Notes: generated from the letters alone by a model not told the origin. Shown: positions 1-12,227, numbered from the stretch's first letter. The stretch: 64,000 bases of DNA from Ostreococcus lucimarinus CCE9901 (GCF_000092065.1 NC_009372.1:62001-126000), one strand, 5' to 3'. Translations and numbers: made by a program.

Positions 1-1
1 C

Positions 2-292
2 GCTGTACTGAAGGGCGTGGACGACGGCTTGTCGAGCCGCATCGACGCCCTGACGAACATTTACGTCAACGAGCTCAATCTCACGGACGAGCAGCTCATC
101 GTCACCGACGCGACGCTTGGCTCGCGCATCGACAGGTTGAACGAGACGCAGTACGAGCTCAAGGGCATGGACGCGGGTTTATCGATTCGAATCGACGCGC
201 TCGACGACTCGAAAGCCGAGCTGCAGCGCGTGGATACCGAAGTCGCCGCGGTCATAGCGTCTTTGAACACCATGGGTGAGGAGCTCAAGTAG
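2..292 (+). CDS. C-terminal part of coiled-coil repeat protein (cut by window edge)
   Basis: The frame is open from the left edge to a TAG at 290-292, so only the last ~96 residues are present and the start lies outside the window. The visible part is a heptad-like repeat built on the phrase SRIDxLxxxxxEL, which recurs about every 22-24 residues (SSRIDALT, GSRIDRLN, SIRIDALD). The same type of repeat occurs in the surface protein encoded at 1079-2649 on the other strand (SRLDALNATNAEL). It is probably a stalk or oligomerisation region of a secreted or viral-fibre-like protein. No catalytic motif is seen and the function is unknown. Confidence 0.6.
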   Translation, partial: AVLKGVDDGLSSRIDALTNIYVNELNLTDEQLIVTDATLGSRIDRLNETQYELKGMDAGLSIRIDALDDSKAELQRVDTEVAAVIASLNTMGEELK

Positions 293-321
293 CTATTTTT
301 TTCGAAAACACGAGTACTACT

Positions 322-546
322 ATGGCTACTATCTCTACTCCAACTGGCCGCGAAGCCGCGTGGACCGAGCGACTGGAGTCCGTCAGGAAGGATGTCGAGC
401 GATGTTTTGGTCACTTGAAGAAGCGCTTTCAGATACTTCGCTTGCCATCTAGCGTGATATCGTTCGCCCAGATCGTGTGTCTCCTAAGGTTGAGTCAAGC
501 CTTCGTGAGGACTAACGGCGCCGTCAGTGGTCGGGGCGTCGGTTAA
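322..546 (+). pseudogene. PIF/Harbinger-type (DDE_Tnp_4) transposase C-terminal fragment
   Basis: A 74-residue frame contains VRKDVERCFGHLKKRF followed by QILR. This matches the pattern around the last acidic catalytic residue of PIF/Harbinger transposases (V..DVE..FG.LK.RF.iL), with E as the presumed third catalytic residue. The parts carrying the first two aspartates are absent. The upstream sequence belongs to another gene that ends at 292, so this is a 5'-truncated remnant and not an active element. The residues after ~45 have no recognisable similarity. The family call rests on motif memory and not on a search. Confidence 0.55.
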
Positions 547-1078
547 TTCAATGTCTCTGTCTTCTTCGTGTGCGCTATTGTCCACAAAGGCGCGCGTCGC
601 AATGCGCGCCAGCACCACGCGCCCGGCGTCATCAAGCGCCCGCCCAACGTATTCAACGCTTGTGTGAGGGCTAGCCGCATTTTAACGTCGCACGCTTGCG
701 ACGTTAACTCGGTTTGTTCCGCAACTTCGAGGTGGTTGTGTATGACTCGGAGGCGCGCGACGCCGTTTTCGCTGCGCCTTCTGATGTGCGCATGCTGTGC
801 GCTCGCGATAATTCAATCTCATATTGCTTACAGCCTTCGGACCAGGCATTTCCTTCTCTTTTACCTTGTGACAAAGAAGTGGATGAATCAGTGAATACTG
901 GTATGCTCTGATACTTGAAACCCATGGTCGGGTAATTCTATGTCTCTGTCTTCTTCTTGTTCACATCCAACGTATTCGACACTTGTGCGACAACGAGCGG
1001 AGTAAAAATTTGGCTAAATTCCTGGGCAAATACACACGAATGCACACTGGGCGACTCTAGCGGCGCGGCGTGATCAAA
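547..1078. other. Non-coding stretch with an imperfect direct repeat
   Basis: I see no convincing gene here. Two phrases occur twice in the same order. Around 543-568 and 931-958 the text reads TCTATGTCTCTGTCTTCTTC, with one change in the first copy. Around 641-666 and 963-988 it reads CCAACGTATTC followed by ACNCTTGTG. The stretch is probably the decayed 3' end of the transposon whose coding remnant lies at 322-546, partly duplicated. Confidence 0.4.
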
Positions 1079-2649
1079 TCACCAATACGTTCCGTCGACA
1101 GAGCTCTCAAAAGAGGTGATCGCCACCACGGCGCTGTATGCCCCATTACCGAGGACGAAAACGAACCGATACTCGCCACCATTTGATACACTGAAAACAA
1201 CACTGCTCGCGTCAGATCCGTGCGCGAAGATTTTCGTCCAAGATGATGTCGAACTCTCCAAGTACACATCGCATGAATCGTCAAAAATCAGAGACATAGT
1301 GTAAGAACCACTCGCCAAGGCGTACCAGCCAGAAATTGTGATCCAATTGTTGTTTGTGCCGTAAAAAGAATCGCCCGACGGTCCGCACGCATCGATCCAG
1401 CAGTGCCAGTGATTGCAAAATCCAGTGTTGAACGTTCGATCGGGCTCGTCTTTCTCCAAACACGGTTGACCGTCGATCGTCTCCCATCCGAGACCAATTG
1501 ACCCCGAAGTCTTTGAGTACGCCATGCCCACCTCTCGCCATGCACCCTCGCCACATTGTGTGTAATCGGAGACCCATGTGGAGGCGGCACACGTAGCGCT
1601 GAAAGAAAAGACTCGTTCTTTGACGACAGTTTCCGAAGGACGGCTGCTCCCTGAATATGAAGGTGAACGGTACCACACGTCACTGGATGACGGTCTTCCG
1701 CTTTGCGTCGTTTGACTCACCTGATTAGGACTCGGTGGCGGCGGACTCGGTGGCGGACTCGGCGGCGGGCTCGGCGGCGTCTCGCACGTTTCTCCCGACC
1801 AAGAGCCGGCACACACGCATGTCCACTGCGTGCCGTCGTACTGCAACTTTTCGCCTCCGGGAGGTATACATTTTGGTGGTAAAGTGCTGTTTGAAAGCGC
1901 GTCCACGCGCGCGAGAAGCTCGTTGATTCTGCTCAGCAACGCCGTTTCGTTCGCCTTGAGTTCGGCGTTCGTGGCGTTGAGCGCGTCCAGTCTGCTCGTC
2001 ATCGCAACATCGCTCGCCTTGAGTTCGGCGTTCGTGGCGTTGAGCGCGTCCAGTCTGCTCGTCATCACGGCACTCAACTCTACTTCCGTGGCGTTCAGAG
2101 CGTTCACGCGCGATTCTAAAGCCGCATGCGTCGACTCCACGGTATCAACTCGACTCGAAATGCCCACGCTCGAAGACGCGCCGCAGTACACGTCGCCGTC
2201 GACGCGCACCTTTTGTGTCTTCAAGACGATTTCGGCGTCCGTCCCAACGCTCTCCACGTACACGTCGCCGTCGTCGTTGGCGACCGTGACGCGCTTCAGC
2301 GTTGAATCGTGCGCCACGGGCTGCGCGGGGCGTCGAAAAGCAAAGAACGCGGTCAGTCGACTCGGGTCGGGCGGTCGGGGCGGGGAGCGAGAGATCGTTC
2401 GTTCGTTTGACGACGGTCGGTGGCGCCACGCACCCAGCGTTGTGCGCGCACGACGATCATCGCCGCGGCGAAAACGCTCGCGAACGCGCGGATCGATCGC
2501 GCCGCGCGCGGCGTTCGACGCGAGGGGCGTCGACGGCGTCGTCGGGCATCGTTCGCGGGGGGACGAAAGACGCTGTGAGGGTTTCGCCGCGCGATCCACG
2601 TCGACGCGAAAGAAGCGCGCCGTGCGCGATCGCGCGGCGTCGAACGCAT
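1079..2649 (-). CDS. Type II-anchored coiled-coil / EGF-like / SPPP-hinge surface protein
   Basis: The proposed model has exon 1 at 2649-2434 (72 codons) and exon 2 at 2320-1079, giving 485 residues, with a phase-0 intron between them. Exon 2 alone has no ATG near its start. Exon 1 supplies an Arg-rich N-terminus and a short hydrophobic anchor (FASVFAAAMIVVRAQRW). After it come a conserved module (VKTQKVRVDGDVYC-like, ~110-130), coiled-coil repeats SRLDALNATNAEL (~150-230), a short Cys-rich EGF-like segment ending in WTCVCAGSWSGETC, a pherophorin/extensin-like hinge of Pro and Ser (SPPPSPPP), and a C-terminal Cys-containing beta-rich domain of ~200 residues. This is the layout of an algal cell-surface or scale-associated glycoprotein. 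The ligand is unknown. A 76 bp repeat lies 151 bp upstream. Confidence 0.7.
2321..2433 (-). other. Spliceosomal intron, 113 bp
   Basis: On the minus strand the donor is TGG|GTGCGTGG, a CTGAC branch point lies 30 nt before the end, and the acceptor is GCGCAG|CCC. Removing it joins the two reading frames in phase 0. The donor and branch signals match the Ostreococcus-type consensus as I recall it. Confidence 0.7.
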
Positions 2650-2799
2650 AGCGGACGTACGACGCGCGCTTCGGCGGCGCGCGCGATGATCAGAGACGTC
2701 GCGCGCTTCGGCGACGCGCGTGCGGGCGCGGTGGCAGGAGCGGAGAAGAACGGCGCCACCGTCCGTCAGATTCGCAAAGACTGCGTACCGTGAACGCAC

Positions 2800-2875
2800 G
2801 TCGCGATTTCCCGCGCCGCGCGTCGCGCGTCGTCGGGTGCTGTGGACCGACCCCGCGGTTTTGTGCGAAATGAAA
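2800..2875. repeat. 76 bp dispersed repeat, copy 1 (partner at 30349-30425)
   Basis: The copies run from TCGCGRTTTCCCGCGCC to GCGGTTTTGTGCGAAATGAAA and differ by about three bases plus one 1-base indel over ~77 bp. Each copy sits upstream of a minus-strand gene: 151 bp before the surface protein at 1079-2649 here, and before the oxygenase locus at the partner site. It could be a shared promoter element or an old mobile remnant. Confidence 0.75.
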
Positions 2876-3115
2876 CGCGAATGAAATCGGCGCGGACGTG
2901 ATTCGGATGCGGTGGCGTTACGTTCTGTTCCGATCCGCGTGCGCACGCACTTTTGTCACGTACTCACGCACATTTGTGTGGCATGTGATTACTCATGTGT
3001 GAAAAAAACGTTCCGAACCGTTCCGCACGGTTGTTCGAGGGTCGTCATCGGCGGAGAACGACGACAAAATTAAGGGGTATAAAGATTAGCGAATATGTAA
3101 ATGTAAGGAGTAACC

Positions 3116-3208
3116 ATGGGCTCCAACGTTAATCGCCTCGAAATGCTTTCCGTTATCGATGACTTGCATGAAAAGTATCAACATTTACACCATAAATCGA
3201 AGCTCTAA
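3116..3208 (+). CDS. Possible 30-residue small ORF
   Basis: ATG in a good context (aaccATGG) opens a 30-codon frame ending in TAA at 3206-3208. The predicted peptide is helical and charged (NRLEMLSVIDDLHEKYQHL). A TATA-like GGGTATAAAG lies about 35 bp before the ATG. There is no homologue in the window and I do not recognise it. It could be a real micro-peptide, a first exon, or chance. It sits in the low-complexity stretch 2880-3240 between two genes. Confidence 0.2.
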   Translation: MGSNVNRLEMLSVIDDLHEKYQHLHHKSKL

Positions 3209-3239
3209 ACCCTAAACATAGTTTTCGTTTTTTTTGCTC

Positions 3240-3362
3240 AGGTTTCGCCAGGCACGTGTCAAAAATTGGCAAATTCTGAAACTCGTTTTTTGCTAGGGTT
3301 TAGCTTTAACGTCTCCGAACGCTCCGACGGGGAGGCGATGACGCCGCCGCCACTCGTCGACG
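3240..3362 (+). promoter_or_regulatory. Repeated 5' cassette with telobox, copy 1
   Basis: The cassette contains CTGAAACTCGTTTTTTGC followed by TAGGGTTTAGC (a telobox) and, ~55 bp later, GCCACTCGTCGACG. The same elements in the same order occur at 16942-17060, 20010-20176 and 21757-21946, each just upstream of a different gene. Here the gap to the proposed ATG (3839) is unusually long, ~480 bp, which could hide a 5' exon or long leader. The 3363-3838 stretch holds no other gene I can support. Confidence 0.7.
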
Positions 3363-3838
3363 CCTCCGTCCGCGGTCGTTCGCGTCGACATAGTTCAAGT
3401 GGTACCCTTGGACGACGGGCCCACCCGTGCGCACCCACGGGTGGGTGAAGTGCGTTTCCGTGGCGCGCCGTCGCCGTTCGGTCCTTCGCGGGCGACCGTA
3501 GCGCAACCGGGCGATCTCCGTGCGGGCGGCGCGACGCGACGCCGGTGCACGCATCGCAAGGGGCACACGCCGGGGGCACGGCGCCATTCGCGGCGAACGG
3601 TACGCCACCACACACGTTCGCAGCGGCGGACGGCATGCGTGGGCGGGTTGGAGGCAACGTTGTATTGAAAATTGCGTACAGCACTGTTGGGCAGACCGGC
3701 TCGTTGAAGCAGCATACGGATCTACGAGCGAAAGCATTTTCTCCGTCGAATATCATAGGGAAACAGCATGATAGATCAGTTGCACGGTCGAATCACAGTG
3801 CTCGAGCATCCTTCAGTTATCATACGTTGAAGGTGAAA

Positions 3839-6800
3839 ATGATTTTAACACTCGTATCCATCGCTATATCCATGGGAAATACACTTGCGAGTGGTAGCAT
3901 AGCGCTCACCGACGCAACGTTTTCTACTGCGATCGCTAGTTGCCTCGAGGAGGCAGCGTCGGATGGCCTGTGTACTTCTTACGGCTTTGCAAGTGGGTTC
4001 GGAGCGATGCCTGATTGGGACACGGGCAATGTCACGAACATGGGTAGTGCATTTTCGTCTAAATACTACTTCAATGCATCCATCGGGAACTGGAACACGT
4101 CGCGAGTGACGTATATGGGTTCCATGTTTCAGTCTGCGTATTCGTTTAATCAGGACATCGGGAACTGGAACACGTCGCAGGTGACGAACATGTATTCCAT
4201 GTTTCAGTCTGCGAATTCGTTTAATCAGGACATCGGGAACTGGAACACGGCGCGAGTGACGTATATGGGTTCCATGTTTCAGTATGCATCTTCGTTTGAT
4301 CAGGACATCGGGGGCTGGAACACGTCGCAGGTGACGAACATGTATTCCATGTTTCAGTATGCGTCTTCGTTTGATCAGGATATCGGGAACTGGAACACGT
4401 CGCGAGTGACGTATATGTATTCCATGTTTCAGGGCGCATCTGCGTTTGATCAGGACATCGGGGGCTGGAACACGTCGCGAGTGACCAATATGGGTTCCAT
4501 GTTTCAGTATGCATCTTCGTTTGATCAGGACATCACAAACTGGAACACGTCGCGAGTGACCAATATGGGTTCCATGTTTCAGTATGCATCTTCGTTTGAT
4601 CAGGACATCACAAACTGGAACACGGCGCGAGTAACGTACATGACCAACATTTTCCAAAACGCGACGGCGTTTCAGGCGAAATATACATGTTCGACCGTTC
4701 AATCTGGACCCATCGCATCGTGTTCGCAGTGCGTTGCAAACTGTGCCGCTTGTAGTAACACTGCGTCGGGTGTTTGTAGTGTTTGCATGACTGGGTACAC
4801 ATTAGACGGAGGAATGTGTGCGGCACCCGCTGCGGCGCTCACCGACGCAACGTTTTCTACTGCGATCGCTAGTTGCCTCGAGGAGGCAGCGTCGGATGGC
4901 CTGTGTACTTCTTACGGCTTTGCAAGTGGGTTCGGAGCGATGCCTGATTGGGACACGGGCAATGTCACGAACATGGGTAGTGCATTTTCGTCTAAATACT
5001 ACTTCAATGCATCCATCGGGAACTGGAACACGTCGCGAGTGACGTATATGGGTTCCATGTTTCAGTCTGCGTATTCGTTTAATCAGGACATCGGGAACTG
5101 GAACACGTCGCAGGTGACGAACATGTATTCCATGTTTCAGTCTGCGAATTCGTTTAATCAGGACATCGGGAACTGGAACACGGCGCGAGTGACGTATATG
5201 GGTTCCATGTTTCAGTATGCATCTTCGTTTGATCAGGACATCGGGGGCTGGAACACGTCGCAGGTGACGAACATGTATTCCATGTTTCAGTATGCGTCTT
5301 CGTTTGATCAGGATATCGGGAACTGGAACACGTCGCGAGTGACGTATATGTATTCCATGTTTCAGGGCGCATCTGCGTTTGATCAGGACATCGGGGGCTG
5401 GAACACGTCGCGAGTGACCAATATGGGTTCCATGTTTCAGTATGCATCTTCGTTTGATCAGGACATCACAAACTGGAACACGTCGCGAGTGACCAATATG
5501 GGTTCCATGTTTCAGTATGCATCTTCGTTTGATCAGGACATCACAAACTGGAACACGGCGCGAGTAACGTACATGACCAACATTTTCCAAAACGCGACGG
5601 CGTTTCAGGCGAAATATACATGTTCGACCGTTCAATCTGGACCCATCGCATCGTGTCGATCGGGGTCACCATTTCAGAATTCGACCGAGTTGAAGCTTGC
5701 GGTCGACAGCTGTTTACTCGCGGATCCAACAGGAAATTGTGATTGCAGAAGTTCTCTGGTCGACTGCCGGGCGGCGAGCGGCGATTCAATATCGAAATGG
5801 GATACACGCTTCGTAACGAATATGAGCTCCTTGTTTGCAGGATCAGATCAATTTAACGCAGATTTAGGTGCTTGGAACACAAGTGCCGTTACTTCGATGT
5901 CGCACATGTTTCATGGAGCCGCTGCGTTCAACAAAGACATTAGTGGTACGTATAATGCGAATATCTTCGCGTGGGACGTGAGCGGCGTGACGGACATGAC
6001 TCGAATGTTCGAAGGCGCTAATAGTTTCGCTCAGGACATCAGCTCGTGGAACGTGGTGAACGTCGCGAGCATGGACAGTATGTTTTCGGGCGCAAACGCG
6101 TTCAACGCGCCCATCGGCAGTTGGAACACAGACGGCGTGACAAACATGTTTCAGATGTTCCACTCAGCACATGTGTTCGATCAACCAATCGGAAGCTGGA
6201 ACACGGAACGGGTGACGAGCATGCAGTGCATGTTCATGTATGCGCGTGAATTCAATCAGGATATCAGCTCCTGGAACACGGTCAACGTGGTAAATATGTG
6301 GGATATGTTTAATAGTGCGGATGCGTTCAACCAGAACATTGGGTTATGGAACACAGAGGAGGTGACGGATATGAGATACATGTTCTATAACGCGGGTGCG
6401 TTCAACCAGCCCATAGGGTCGTGGAACACCGCCAATGTCACGACCATGCGATCTATGTTTCAGGGCGCATCTGCGTTTAATCAGGACATCGGAAACTGGA
6501 ACACGACTTCTGTCACGGACATGTACAGCATGTTTGGTAGCGCGACGGCGTTCAATCAGAACATCACGGGATGGCACACGCCGAATACTGGTATTACTTG
6601 CGATTCATCGCAAACGGCGTGTGGTGATACAGGGTGTTTTGACATCGGTAATTGTGCTGCTGCGATGTTTTCCGGTGCGACAGCTTGGTTAGCGAGGTAT
6701 GCTCGCATGGATGGGAATGCGTCGAGCACCGATGGACCTCCGTCTCAGTGGGTCGGCCCGACACCATTTTTGAGTCGAGACGCTTTAGTCGCGGCGGTTG

Positions 6801-9800
6801 ATAATTGCTTGACCGAGGACGAGACGGGAAGTTGCGATTGCTCTGATTACGACGTCGATTGTGGCGCCGCCGTAAAGCTGCCGATCACGGAATGGGACGT
6901 GAGCCTCATCGTGGATATGAACGAGCTATTTAAGGCTCGAGCAGCTTTCAATCAACCGGTTGGTGTTTGGAACACTAGTAGCGTGACGGATATGAGCGGC
7001 ATGTTTGAGAGCGCATCCGCGTTTAACCAGCCCGTTGGTAACTGGAACACGGGTAGTGTGACGGACATGAGCGGCATGTTTGAGAGCGCATCCGCGTTTA
7101 ACCAGCCCATTGGTAACTGGGCCACGGGCAGTGTGGCGGATATGAGCGGGATGTTTGAGAGCGCATCTGAATTCAATCAGAATATTAGTAGCTGGTCAGT
7201 CGCTTCTGTGGTGAACATGCAATCCATGTTTTCCTCTGCTTCATCCTTCGAGCAAGACATCACTGGATGGATTTCAACTAGTGTCACGACGGACATGGCG
7301 ACGGACATGTTTCTCTCTGCGACAGCTTGGCTGCGAACATTCGCACGCACAGATGGCGAAGACACCCCCCATGGTCCACCATCCGATTGGGGCGAACCGT
7401 GTGGCAATGGGTGGTACGATGAGAAAGTTCAGGGGGAGAAGGAGGATGACTTTTGTGAGCCAAAAGTGAACGGGATTGAAGTGAAAGGATGTGCAGATGA
7501 CTGCAAAGTAAAAACGAACTGGAAGTGCGACAATGTCGACTTGCTACGCCCCGGTGATGACTTCGACAGCTACAATTGTACGTGCGACAACCCGGTGGGC
7601 ACGTATGCATCACCTAATCTTGATAATGATTGTGCTCGCACAGATTGCGTTTATGTCGAACGGTGTCTCGCTAACGGCCTAGGCTGTGCGCCCGGTGCCG
7701 GTGGAATGTGGGACGTGGGACGTGGAACGTGGGACGCGGTGAACGCATGCGGCAAGTGCTTGAGGGCCGCTGATATTGCCGAGCTCCCACTCAACGAACG
7801 AAGTAGGCACAACAAGGCTGGCTATTACAAGACTGGGCAGACGTGCACGGCTTGTCCTGCGACATCAGCCGCGGGACTTTTCGCTGCGGCTGCGGTTGTC
7901 GTCGTCCTCGCTTTTTGTGGTTTCAAAGCCTCTCAATTGATGGGCGCTCAAGCGACGAACAATTTGAAGAAAATTGTCGAGTCGCTGCAGTTCTTCTCTC
8001 TTTCGCTCAGTATGAGTATCAAGTGGCCTGGGCCCGTACTCAATCTCGGTAAATATTTGGAAGCTTTCACGTTCAGCATTGAGTTTCTACGACCCCAATG
8101 CGTCGCTGCGGGGCTGGATTGGCTCAATATATTTTTGTCCTCGGTGTTTGTCGTTCCCGCTCTCATCTTCATAATCATCGTCGTGAACAATAGACGGGCG
8201 AGGCACCGTTACAAAACAACGGTGCGCGCGATCGACAGTGAACGACACGAGGATGGCGAAACGGTCTACTGGATCGAGAAACCAGGGTTCCTGTGGGGTA
8301 CGCGGAGAGCTTACGAGTCCAAGGGCGGAGATAAGATTGTTCGTGAGTTGCAGCGCCAGTATCGGTTTCGAGCCGCGCTTCGATCTTTCGGCGTACTGTC
8401 ACTGACCATCCTGTACCTTCCCATCGTGCGTATGTGCCTTCAGTCATACGATTGCATAAAGATAGACGGCGTGGATGGGCTTCGATTGGAGCATGACATA
8501 GATATCCTCTGTGAAAGCGAAGGGCACGTGATCATCCAGGCCGCCGCCGCGGTGATGTTGGCCATTGTCGGTATCGGCATGCCAATTTACGTCGTTATGC
8601 AAGTTCGTAAGATCCGTTTGAGTGGTAAACTGGATGATCCGCAGACTATCGACTCGTATGGTCCGTTCTACGACGTCTACCGGCGCGAGGAGCTCACACA
8701 TGATCACAAATTGGAGATTGCGAGGATTCGACAAACCGCGGTCGAGTCGTCCTCATTTCGACGAGGCGAAGGCACGAGCGACGAACGTCCTTTCGATGCA
8801 GCAACTGATGATATTGCAGAAGAAATCGCAAATGAAGTCAGGGTCGACACGGAAGAAGATTCAAGCGACGTCGATCGTGTTGACGTCGAGGACGATAGTG
8901 GCACTCCACCACCTCAGAAAGTTTCATCCGGTCTCGGTAAGCTCGCTCGGGCGTTAACGATGACGAAGTCTGCTTTAGGCCGGACGACGTCAGCGAAAGC
9001 GCGCGAACGGGCACATCGAATGCACTGGAAGGACAGGTTCGCGCTTCACTACCTGGCCGTTGAACTAGTGCAGAAGAGTTGCGTCATTTTGACGACGTCT
9101 CCGATAGTGGCCGAAACCGCGGTGAGCGGTTGGGCTCTGGTTGTCGTACACTGGTTTACCGGCGCCTTCGTCTACGTGTGTCAGCCTTGGCGCATCATGA
9201 CGCTCGGCTTCGGCAAATACAAGGTGCGAAATTGCTTGAACAAAGTCGAGTCCTTGGCTGGATTTTTGCAGGGCGTGGGACCGTTCTTGGCAATGATCTT
9301 CCCTGTTCAGAGAAACGAGTTCGGTGAGGTGAAGCAAACTGTGACACTCTCAGCCATAACTGTCCTGCTGACCATCATAATCACCGGGCTGCTTTCTATT
9401 CGTATCATTGTTTTCGTCGGCGAACGCGTCGCCGTCAAACGAAAGAAGATGGATATCGACAAGGATCCCGAGAAATGCATGCAAAATGTTCACAAACAAC
9501 TGGTCAAGCTCGCAACCAACAGAGCGATTGTGAGCATGTTTGCTTTCAAGGCAGATTTCGACATTAAGCGCCGTAAAGCACGCGCGAGGCTGGAAGATAC
9601 TCGCCAAGCGATGTTATCGCGCATCGATATCTTGAAGTCACAACAGACCGACGAGGACCATTCCGATAAAATTACCGCGTTGTACGAAGTGGCGAATGAA
9701 ATGGCACACATCGTGAATACGATCGTACCCCAAGCACCGCCAACAGGTCCAAACGCAGAAGGGTGTATCGAATTGCTGGATGAACAACTGGCATCAATTC

Positions 9801-11368
9801 TCAAGGACGTCGACGTCCGAGCGCAGGCGAACGCGTTAGACGCTCCGAATTCTGCGGCGGTACATATCGTGATGAAGGTCCACGCGTTCGATACAATCAT
9901 ATGTCGACTTGACGAACATTTGCTCGAATTCGCGGCGGCAGAACGTGTGAGTGAGCTCGCCGAGCTGGGTCGAAGACACGCTGAATTACGACATACGCGA
10001 CGTTGTGTCGCGATAGGTTTCGGCGACGCAGAGCTTCGAGCTACTTTCGATGCGCTAAGATCGTGCATCGAGGCACTCCGCCATGCCGTTGAGAACGACG
10101 ACTTCGAAGCTGTATTCACAACTTTCAATGGTGGGAAGGAGATCATTGATTCTCACTTACGATGGTGTCGGGATCAATGTGAATTGTTCAAGAGCGCCGA
10201 GGACGAGCACCCCGATTTCCTCGAGGACGAGCCTCCACTGACGACCGAGTTTTTCAAGGCGACAGTCAAGGTGATACAATCCCATGAAAAGCAACTGTCT
10301 AAATTTAAATCGGAATGTATTCGTAACTGGCCCCCGCTTTTCAAGAACTTTGGCCGCGTCAAGTACATACAAGGCTTTGCTGAGCAACTTCAGAATCAAC
10401 TCCATCTCGATCTCAATGAAAGCACGCCGGAGGAGGCCAAGGCTGTTTTCGATCAGGTGTTGGCCTTCACAGATGGCTTCGCGCTTTGGTGCGGCGATTT
10501 AGTGGCACAGGTCGAAGGCTCAGATGTCTTCATCTTGTTTGAGCCAATCGCCCGCGCGATGGTGGAAAGCTTGAAAGCCATCAGAGCAGACGCTGAGTCG
10601 CAAAGTGCACTCGCGAGGCAAGCATTGAGTACGATAGATTATGTGGTGACGCAACGGGCGTTGGCCGCAACGACGCGGTCGGGCTTGCAGACAGCACTCG
10701 CGGATGGTACGTCTGCGCTTGAAGACCAGCTCGCCGCAGAAATTGCAGACATGGACGCTGCGAAGATTTCTCGAGAGACTACTTTCGAGACCGAAAAGAT
10801 GCGCACCGAGGAAGCTTTGAATACATTAGAGCAAGAGTTGGACGGTAGGCGAGCGGTTTTAGAGGACGACATTCGATCGCAACAGGACACTATCGCGCGG
10901 CTACAAAACTTGAAACGGGAAGAGGCCGCGGCATCGAGCTCTATAAACCCGTTGAAATGGGAGCGTTTCAGTCGAAGCACTGAGCTCGCCGAAGCTGTAA
11001 GTGCACTCCGTATGAGCAAACAAAACTTGAAGAATGAAGAGCTTGCAAATGAGAAGGCCCGCGGGGATGCGCGTAAGGCGGTTCATTCGTTGGAACGGGG
11101 CCTGAAAAAGGACCTGGTCGAATGTGACGTCCGAGCAAAGAAAATCCGAGACGATGTGGCAAAGGAGCTGAAGAAACAAACTATGGATGCTCAGAGGAAG
11201 ACACCCGAAGATGCTAAAGCCCATAAGGCTAGTCTGGCTTCCAGGCGCGCGGTGTTCCAGCAACAACGCGCCGCCGCTAAACTCATCGCGAGCGAAAGTA
11301 GAGAAGCTACGCGAATTCAAGCACAGCTTGCATACTACATGCGAAATTTAAAGGCGCGCGAATCGTGA
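3839..11368 (+). CDS. Giant BspA/DUF285-repeat multi-pass membrane protein
   Basis: This encodes 2,509 residues from ATG 3839, which opens a signal peptide ([19 protein letters not shown]). The frame stays open upstream but no upstream ATG gives such a leader. The ectodomain has about 34 BspA-type repeats of ~25 residues ([16 protein letters not shown]) in four blocks, each opened by a conserved cap with a paired-Cys segment. Blocks 1 and 2 are the same 822 bp at DNA level. A Cys-rich juxtamembrane region follows (~1180-1340). About seven hydrophobic segments follow (~1340-1365, 1427-1450, 1510-1534, 1564-1588, 1745-1780, 1804-1820, 1834-1860). A ~640-residue cytosolic tail ends in coiled coil. 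BspA repeats are known for adhesion and leucine-rich-repeat-like folding. An adhesion/receptor role is inference. A broken paralogue of the tail lies at 22826-23832. Confidence 0.85.
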   Translation: MILTLVSIAISMGNTLASGSIALTDATFSTAIASCLEEAASDGLCTSYGFASGFGAMPDWDTGNVTNMGSAFSSKYYFNASIGNWNTSRVTYMGSMFQSAYSFNQDIGNWNTSQVTNMYSMFQSANSFNQDIGNWNTARVTYMGSMFQYASSFDQDIGGWNTSQVTNMYSMFQYASSFDQDIGNWNTSRVTYMYSMFQGASAFDQDIGGWNTSRVTNMGSMFQYASSFDQDITNWNTSRVTNMGSMFQYASSFDQDITNWNTARVTYMTNIFQNATAFQAKYTCSTVQSGPIASCSQCVANCAACSNTASGVCSVCMTGYTLDGGMCAAPAAALTDATFSTAIASCLEEAASDGLCTSYGFASGFGAMPDWDTGNVTNMGSAFSSKYYFNASIGNWNTSRVTYMGSMFQSAYSFNQDIGNWNTSQVTNMYSMFQSANSFNQDIGNWNTARVTYMGSMFQYASSFDQDIGGWNTSQVTNMYSMFQYASSFDQDIGNWNTSRVTYMYSMFQGASAFDQDIGGWNTSRVTNMGSMFQYASSFDQDITNWNTSRVTNMGSMFQYASSFDQDITNWNTARVTYMTNIFQNATAFQAKYTCSTVQSGPIASCRSGSPFQNSTELKLAVDSCLLADPTGNCDCRSSLVDCRAASGDSISKWDTRFVTNMSSLFAGSDQFNADLGAWNTSAVTSMSHMFHGAAAFNKDISGTYNANIFAWDVSGVTDMTRMFEGANSFAQDISSWNVVNVASMDSMFSGANAFNAPIGSWNTDGVTNMFQMFHSAHVFDQPIGSWNTERVTSMQCMFMYAREFNQDISSWNTVNVVNMWDMFNSADAFNQNIGLWNTEEVTDMRYMFYNAGAFNQPIGSWNTANVTTMRSMFQGASAFNQDIGNWNTTSVTDMYSMFGSATAFNQNITGWHTPNTGITCDSSQTACGDTGCFDIGNCAAAMFSGATAWLARYARMDGNASSTDGPPSQWVGPTPFLSRDALVAAVDNCLTEDETGSCDCSDYDVDCGAAVKLPITEWDVSLIVDMNELFKARAAFNQPVGVWNTSSVTDMSGMFESASAFNQPVGNWNTGSVTDMSGMFESASAFNQPIGNWATGSVADMSGMFESASEFNQNISSWSVASVVNMQSMFSSASSFEQDITGWISTSVTTDMATDMFLSATAWLRTFARTDGEDTPHGPPSDWGEPCGNGWYDEKVQGEKEDDFCEPKVNGIEVKGCADDCKVKTNWKCDNVDLLRPGDDFDSYNCTCDNPVGTYASPNLDNDCARTDCVYVERCLANGLGCAPGAGGMWDVGRGTWDAVNACGKCLRAADIAELPLNERSRHNKAGYYKTGQTCTACPATSAAGLFAAAAVVVVLAFCGFKASQLMGAQATNNLKKIVESLQFFSLSLSMSIKWPGPVLNLGKYLEAFTFSIEFLRPQCVAAGLDWLNIFLSSVFVVPALIFIIIVVNNRRARHRYKTTVRAIDSERHEDGETVYWIEKPGFLWGTRRAYESKGGDKIVRELQRQYRFRAALRSFGVLSLTILYLPIVRMCLQSYDCIKIDGVDGLRLEHDIDILCESEGHVIIQAAAAVMLAIVGIGMPIYVVMQVRKIRLSGKLDDPQTIDSYGPFYDVYRREELTHDHKLEIARIRQTAVESSSFRRGEGTSDERPFDAATDDIAEEIANEVRVDTEEDSSDVDRVDVEDDSGTPPPQKVSSGLGKLARALTMTKSALGRTTSAKARERAHRMHWKDRFALHYLAVELVQKSCVILTTSPIVAETAVSGWALVVVHWFTGAFVYVCQPWRIMTLGFGKYKVRNCLNKVESLAGFLQGVGPFLAMIFPVQRNEFGEVKQTVTLSAITVLLTIIITGLLSIRIIVFVGERVAVKRKKMDIDKDPEKCMQNVHKQLVKLATNRAIVSMFAFKADFDIKRRKARARLEDTRQAMLSRIDILKSQQTDEDHSDKITALYEVANEMAHIVNTIVPQAPPTGPNAEGCIELLDEQLASILKDVDVRAQANALDAPNSAAVHIVMKVHAFDTIICRLDEHLLEFAAAERVSELAELGRRHAELRHTRRCVAIGFGDAELRATFDALRSCIEALRHAVENDDFEAVFTTFNGGKEIIDSHLRWCRDQCELFKSAEDEHPDFLEDEPPLTTEFFKATVKVIQSHEKQLSKFKSECIRNWPPLFKNFGRVKYIQGFAEQLQNQLHLDLNESTPEEAKAVFDQVLAFTDGFALWCGDLVAQVEGSDVFILFEPIARAMVESLKAIRADAESQSALARQALSTIDYVVTQRALAATTRSGLQTALADGTSALEDQLAAEIADMDAAKISRETTFETEKMRTEEALNTLEQELDGRRAVLEDDIRSQQDTIARLQNLKREEAAASSSINPLKWERFSRSTELAEAVSALRMSKQNLKNEELANEKARGDARKAVHSLERGLKKDLVECDVRAKKIRDDVAKELKKQTMDAQRKTPEDAKAHKASLASRRAVFQQQRAAAKLIASESREATRIQAQLAYYMRNLKARES
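3902..4723 (+). repeat. 822 bp tandem duplication, copy 1 (within BspA gene)
   Basis: It matches 4835-5656 at a constant offset of 933 bp. The predicted proteins are identical in the sense frame, and the long antisense frames are identical too, so the DNA appears unchanged. A 111 bp Cys-rich spacer ([18 protein letters not shown]) separates the copies. Perfect identity over many internal repeats points to a very recent duplication or gene conversion. Confidence 0.9.
4835..5656 (+). repeat. 822 bp tandem duplication, copy 2 (within BspA gene)
   Basis: This is the second copy of the unit at 3902-4723. It keeps the frame, adding about 311 residues and nine BspA repeats together with the spacer. 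Assembly collapse or expansion is possible in such a region. Confidence 0.9.
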
Positions 11369-11495
11369 TATAACGGTCGACTACGAGGAATACACGCATA
11401 GTCGAAACATGAGCACCCTGTCGCAGAAGGAGCTGAGTTTCCGCTTCGTTACGGATGAGATTGTGCGAGAAGACATGCCACATTCAAATTCGGGG

Positions 11496-11654
11496 CGATG
11501 GCTCACAAATCAGGCAAGAGAAGACAGGTGCACGTGCAAACTCTCAGCGGAACGAGTTGGTCGTCTCGAAGATCTCGGTGTTTGGTGAGACCAAGCCGAC
11601 GCACAGGAGGAGCACTTCGATGCCTGGAGGTACAGAAGATGTAACTCATCTTAA
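11496..11654 (+). pseudogene. Helicase-associated (HA) domain relic, copy A
   Basis: Frame +3 reads RWLTNQ, then LSAERVGRLEDLGVW, a stop, then QEEHFDAWRYRR. This is the spacing of a helicase-associated domain (W..q...g.l...r...Le.lGf.W.....W...f..l..y). A stop interrupts it and no helicase motor is nearby. A second relic of the same segment is at 23893-24060. Both lie at the same place relative to the GIY-YIG gene, so they belong to the duplicated block. The family assignment is by motif pattern only. Confidence 0.45.
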
Positions 11655-11687
11655 GCGTACGACTATTCAGACCTTGGGGGTTCCGCT

Positions 11688-12206
11688 TAAGATTTCTTCG
11701 GAATGGAATCTCTGAACGCAAGGCGTGGATGTACATTAAACCATGAACGAGGCGGGCCACGGTTCGATTTTTTGGATTACAAGTGTAGGTCTACTTTTAC
11801 GTTTCGTGGACTCTGCTTGAGTCGGCCGATGTCACCATGTCAGTCAGGTGCTTCGAGTGCACTAGAGACGTGACCGCCCATACACAGGACGTCGAGCTCG
11901 GCGTGCCTGATTTCACGACTCGGCGACCATGGTTTGAAACCGAAATGACCATCGGCTTCAGGCCCAGGCGCGGCCGCAATGCTACTTTAAACTTAATATT
12001 TTTTTTTTGAAAAAAGAGTAGTAAGAGTAATAAAAATAAACTTTTTTTTGTTTGAGTTGGGGCACCCCAACATGATAAAACCGCACATCGCGGCGAGCCG
12101 CGCGACGACGATCACTTCGGTCACATTTCCAGTCAGTGATTCTCGTCGTGTGATTCATCGTGTTTGACGTCGACGTTGATGTACCACATGTAAGATCTCT
12201 TCAGAA
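11688..12206 (+). mobile_element. Inserted element (~487 bp) with 16 bp target-site-like duplication
   Basis: TAAGATTTCTTCGGAA (11688-11703) and TAAGATCTCTTCAGAA (12191-12206) flank 11704-12190. At the matching place in the second duplicated block (~24,110-24,140) only one such site is found and the insert is missing, so the insert came in after duplication or was lost cleanly. About 312 bp of it (11704-12018) recurs at 18396-18708. The insert contains T/A-rich runs near 11,998-12,050 and no long ORF. This pattern fits a non-autonomous retroposon. Confidence 0.6.
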
Positions 12207-12227
12207 CCAATCGTGTGAGTGAAGTGT

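Noticed and set aside
3845-5635. Two long identical antisense frames within the BspA gene
   Set aside because: They mirror the sense repeats (period 75 bp) and have odd Arg/His-rich composition. The sense frame explains the sequence.
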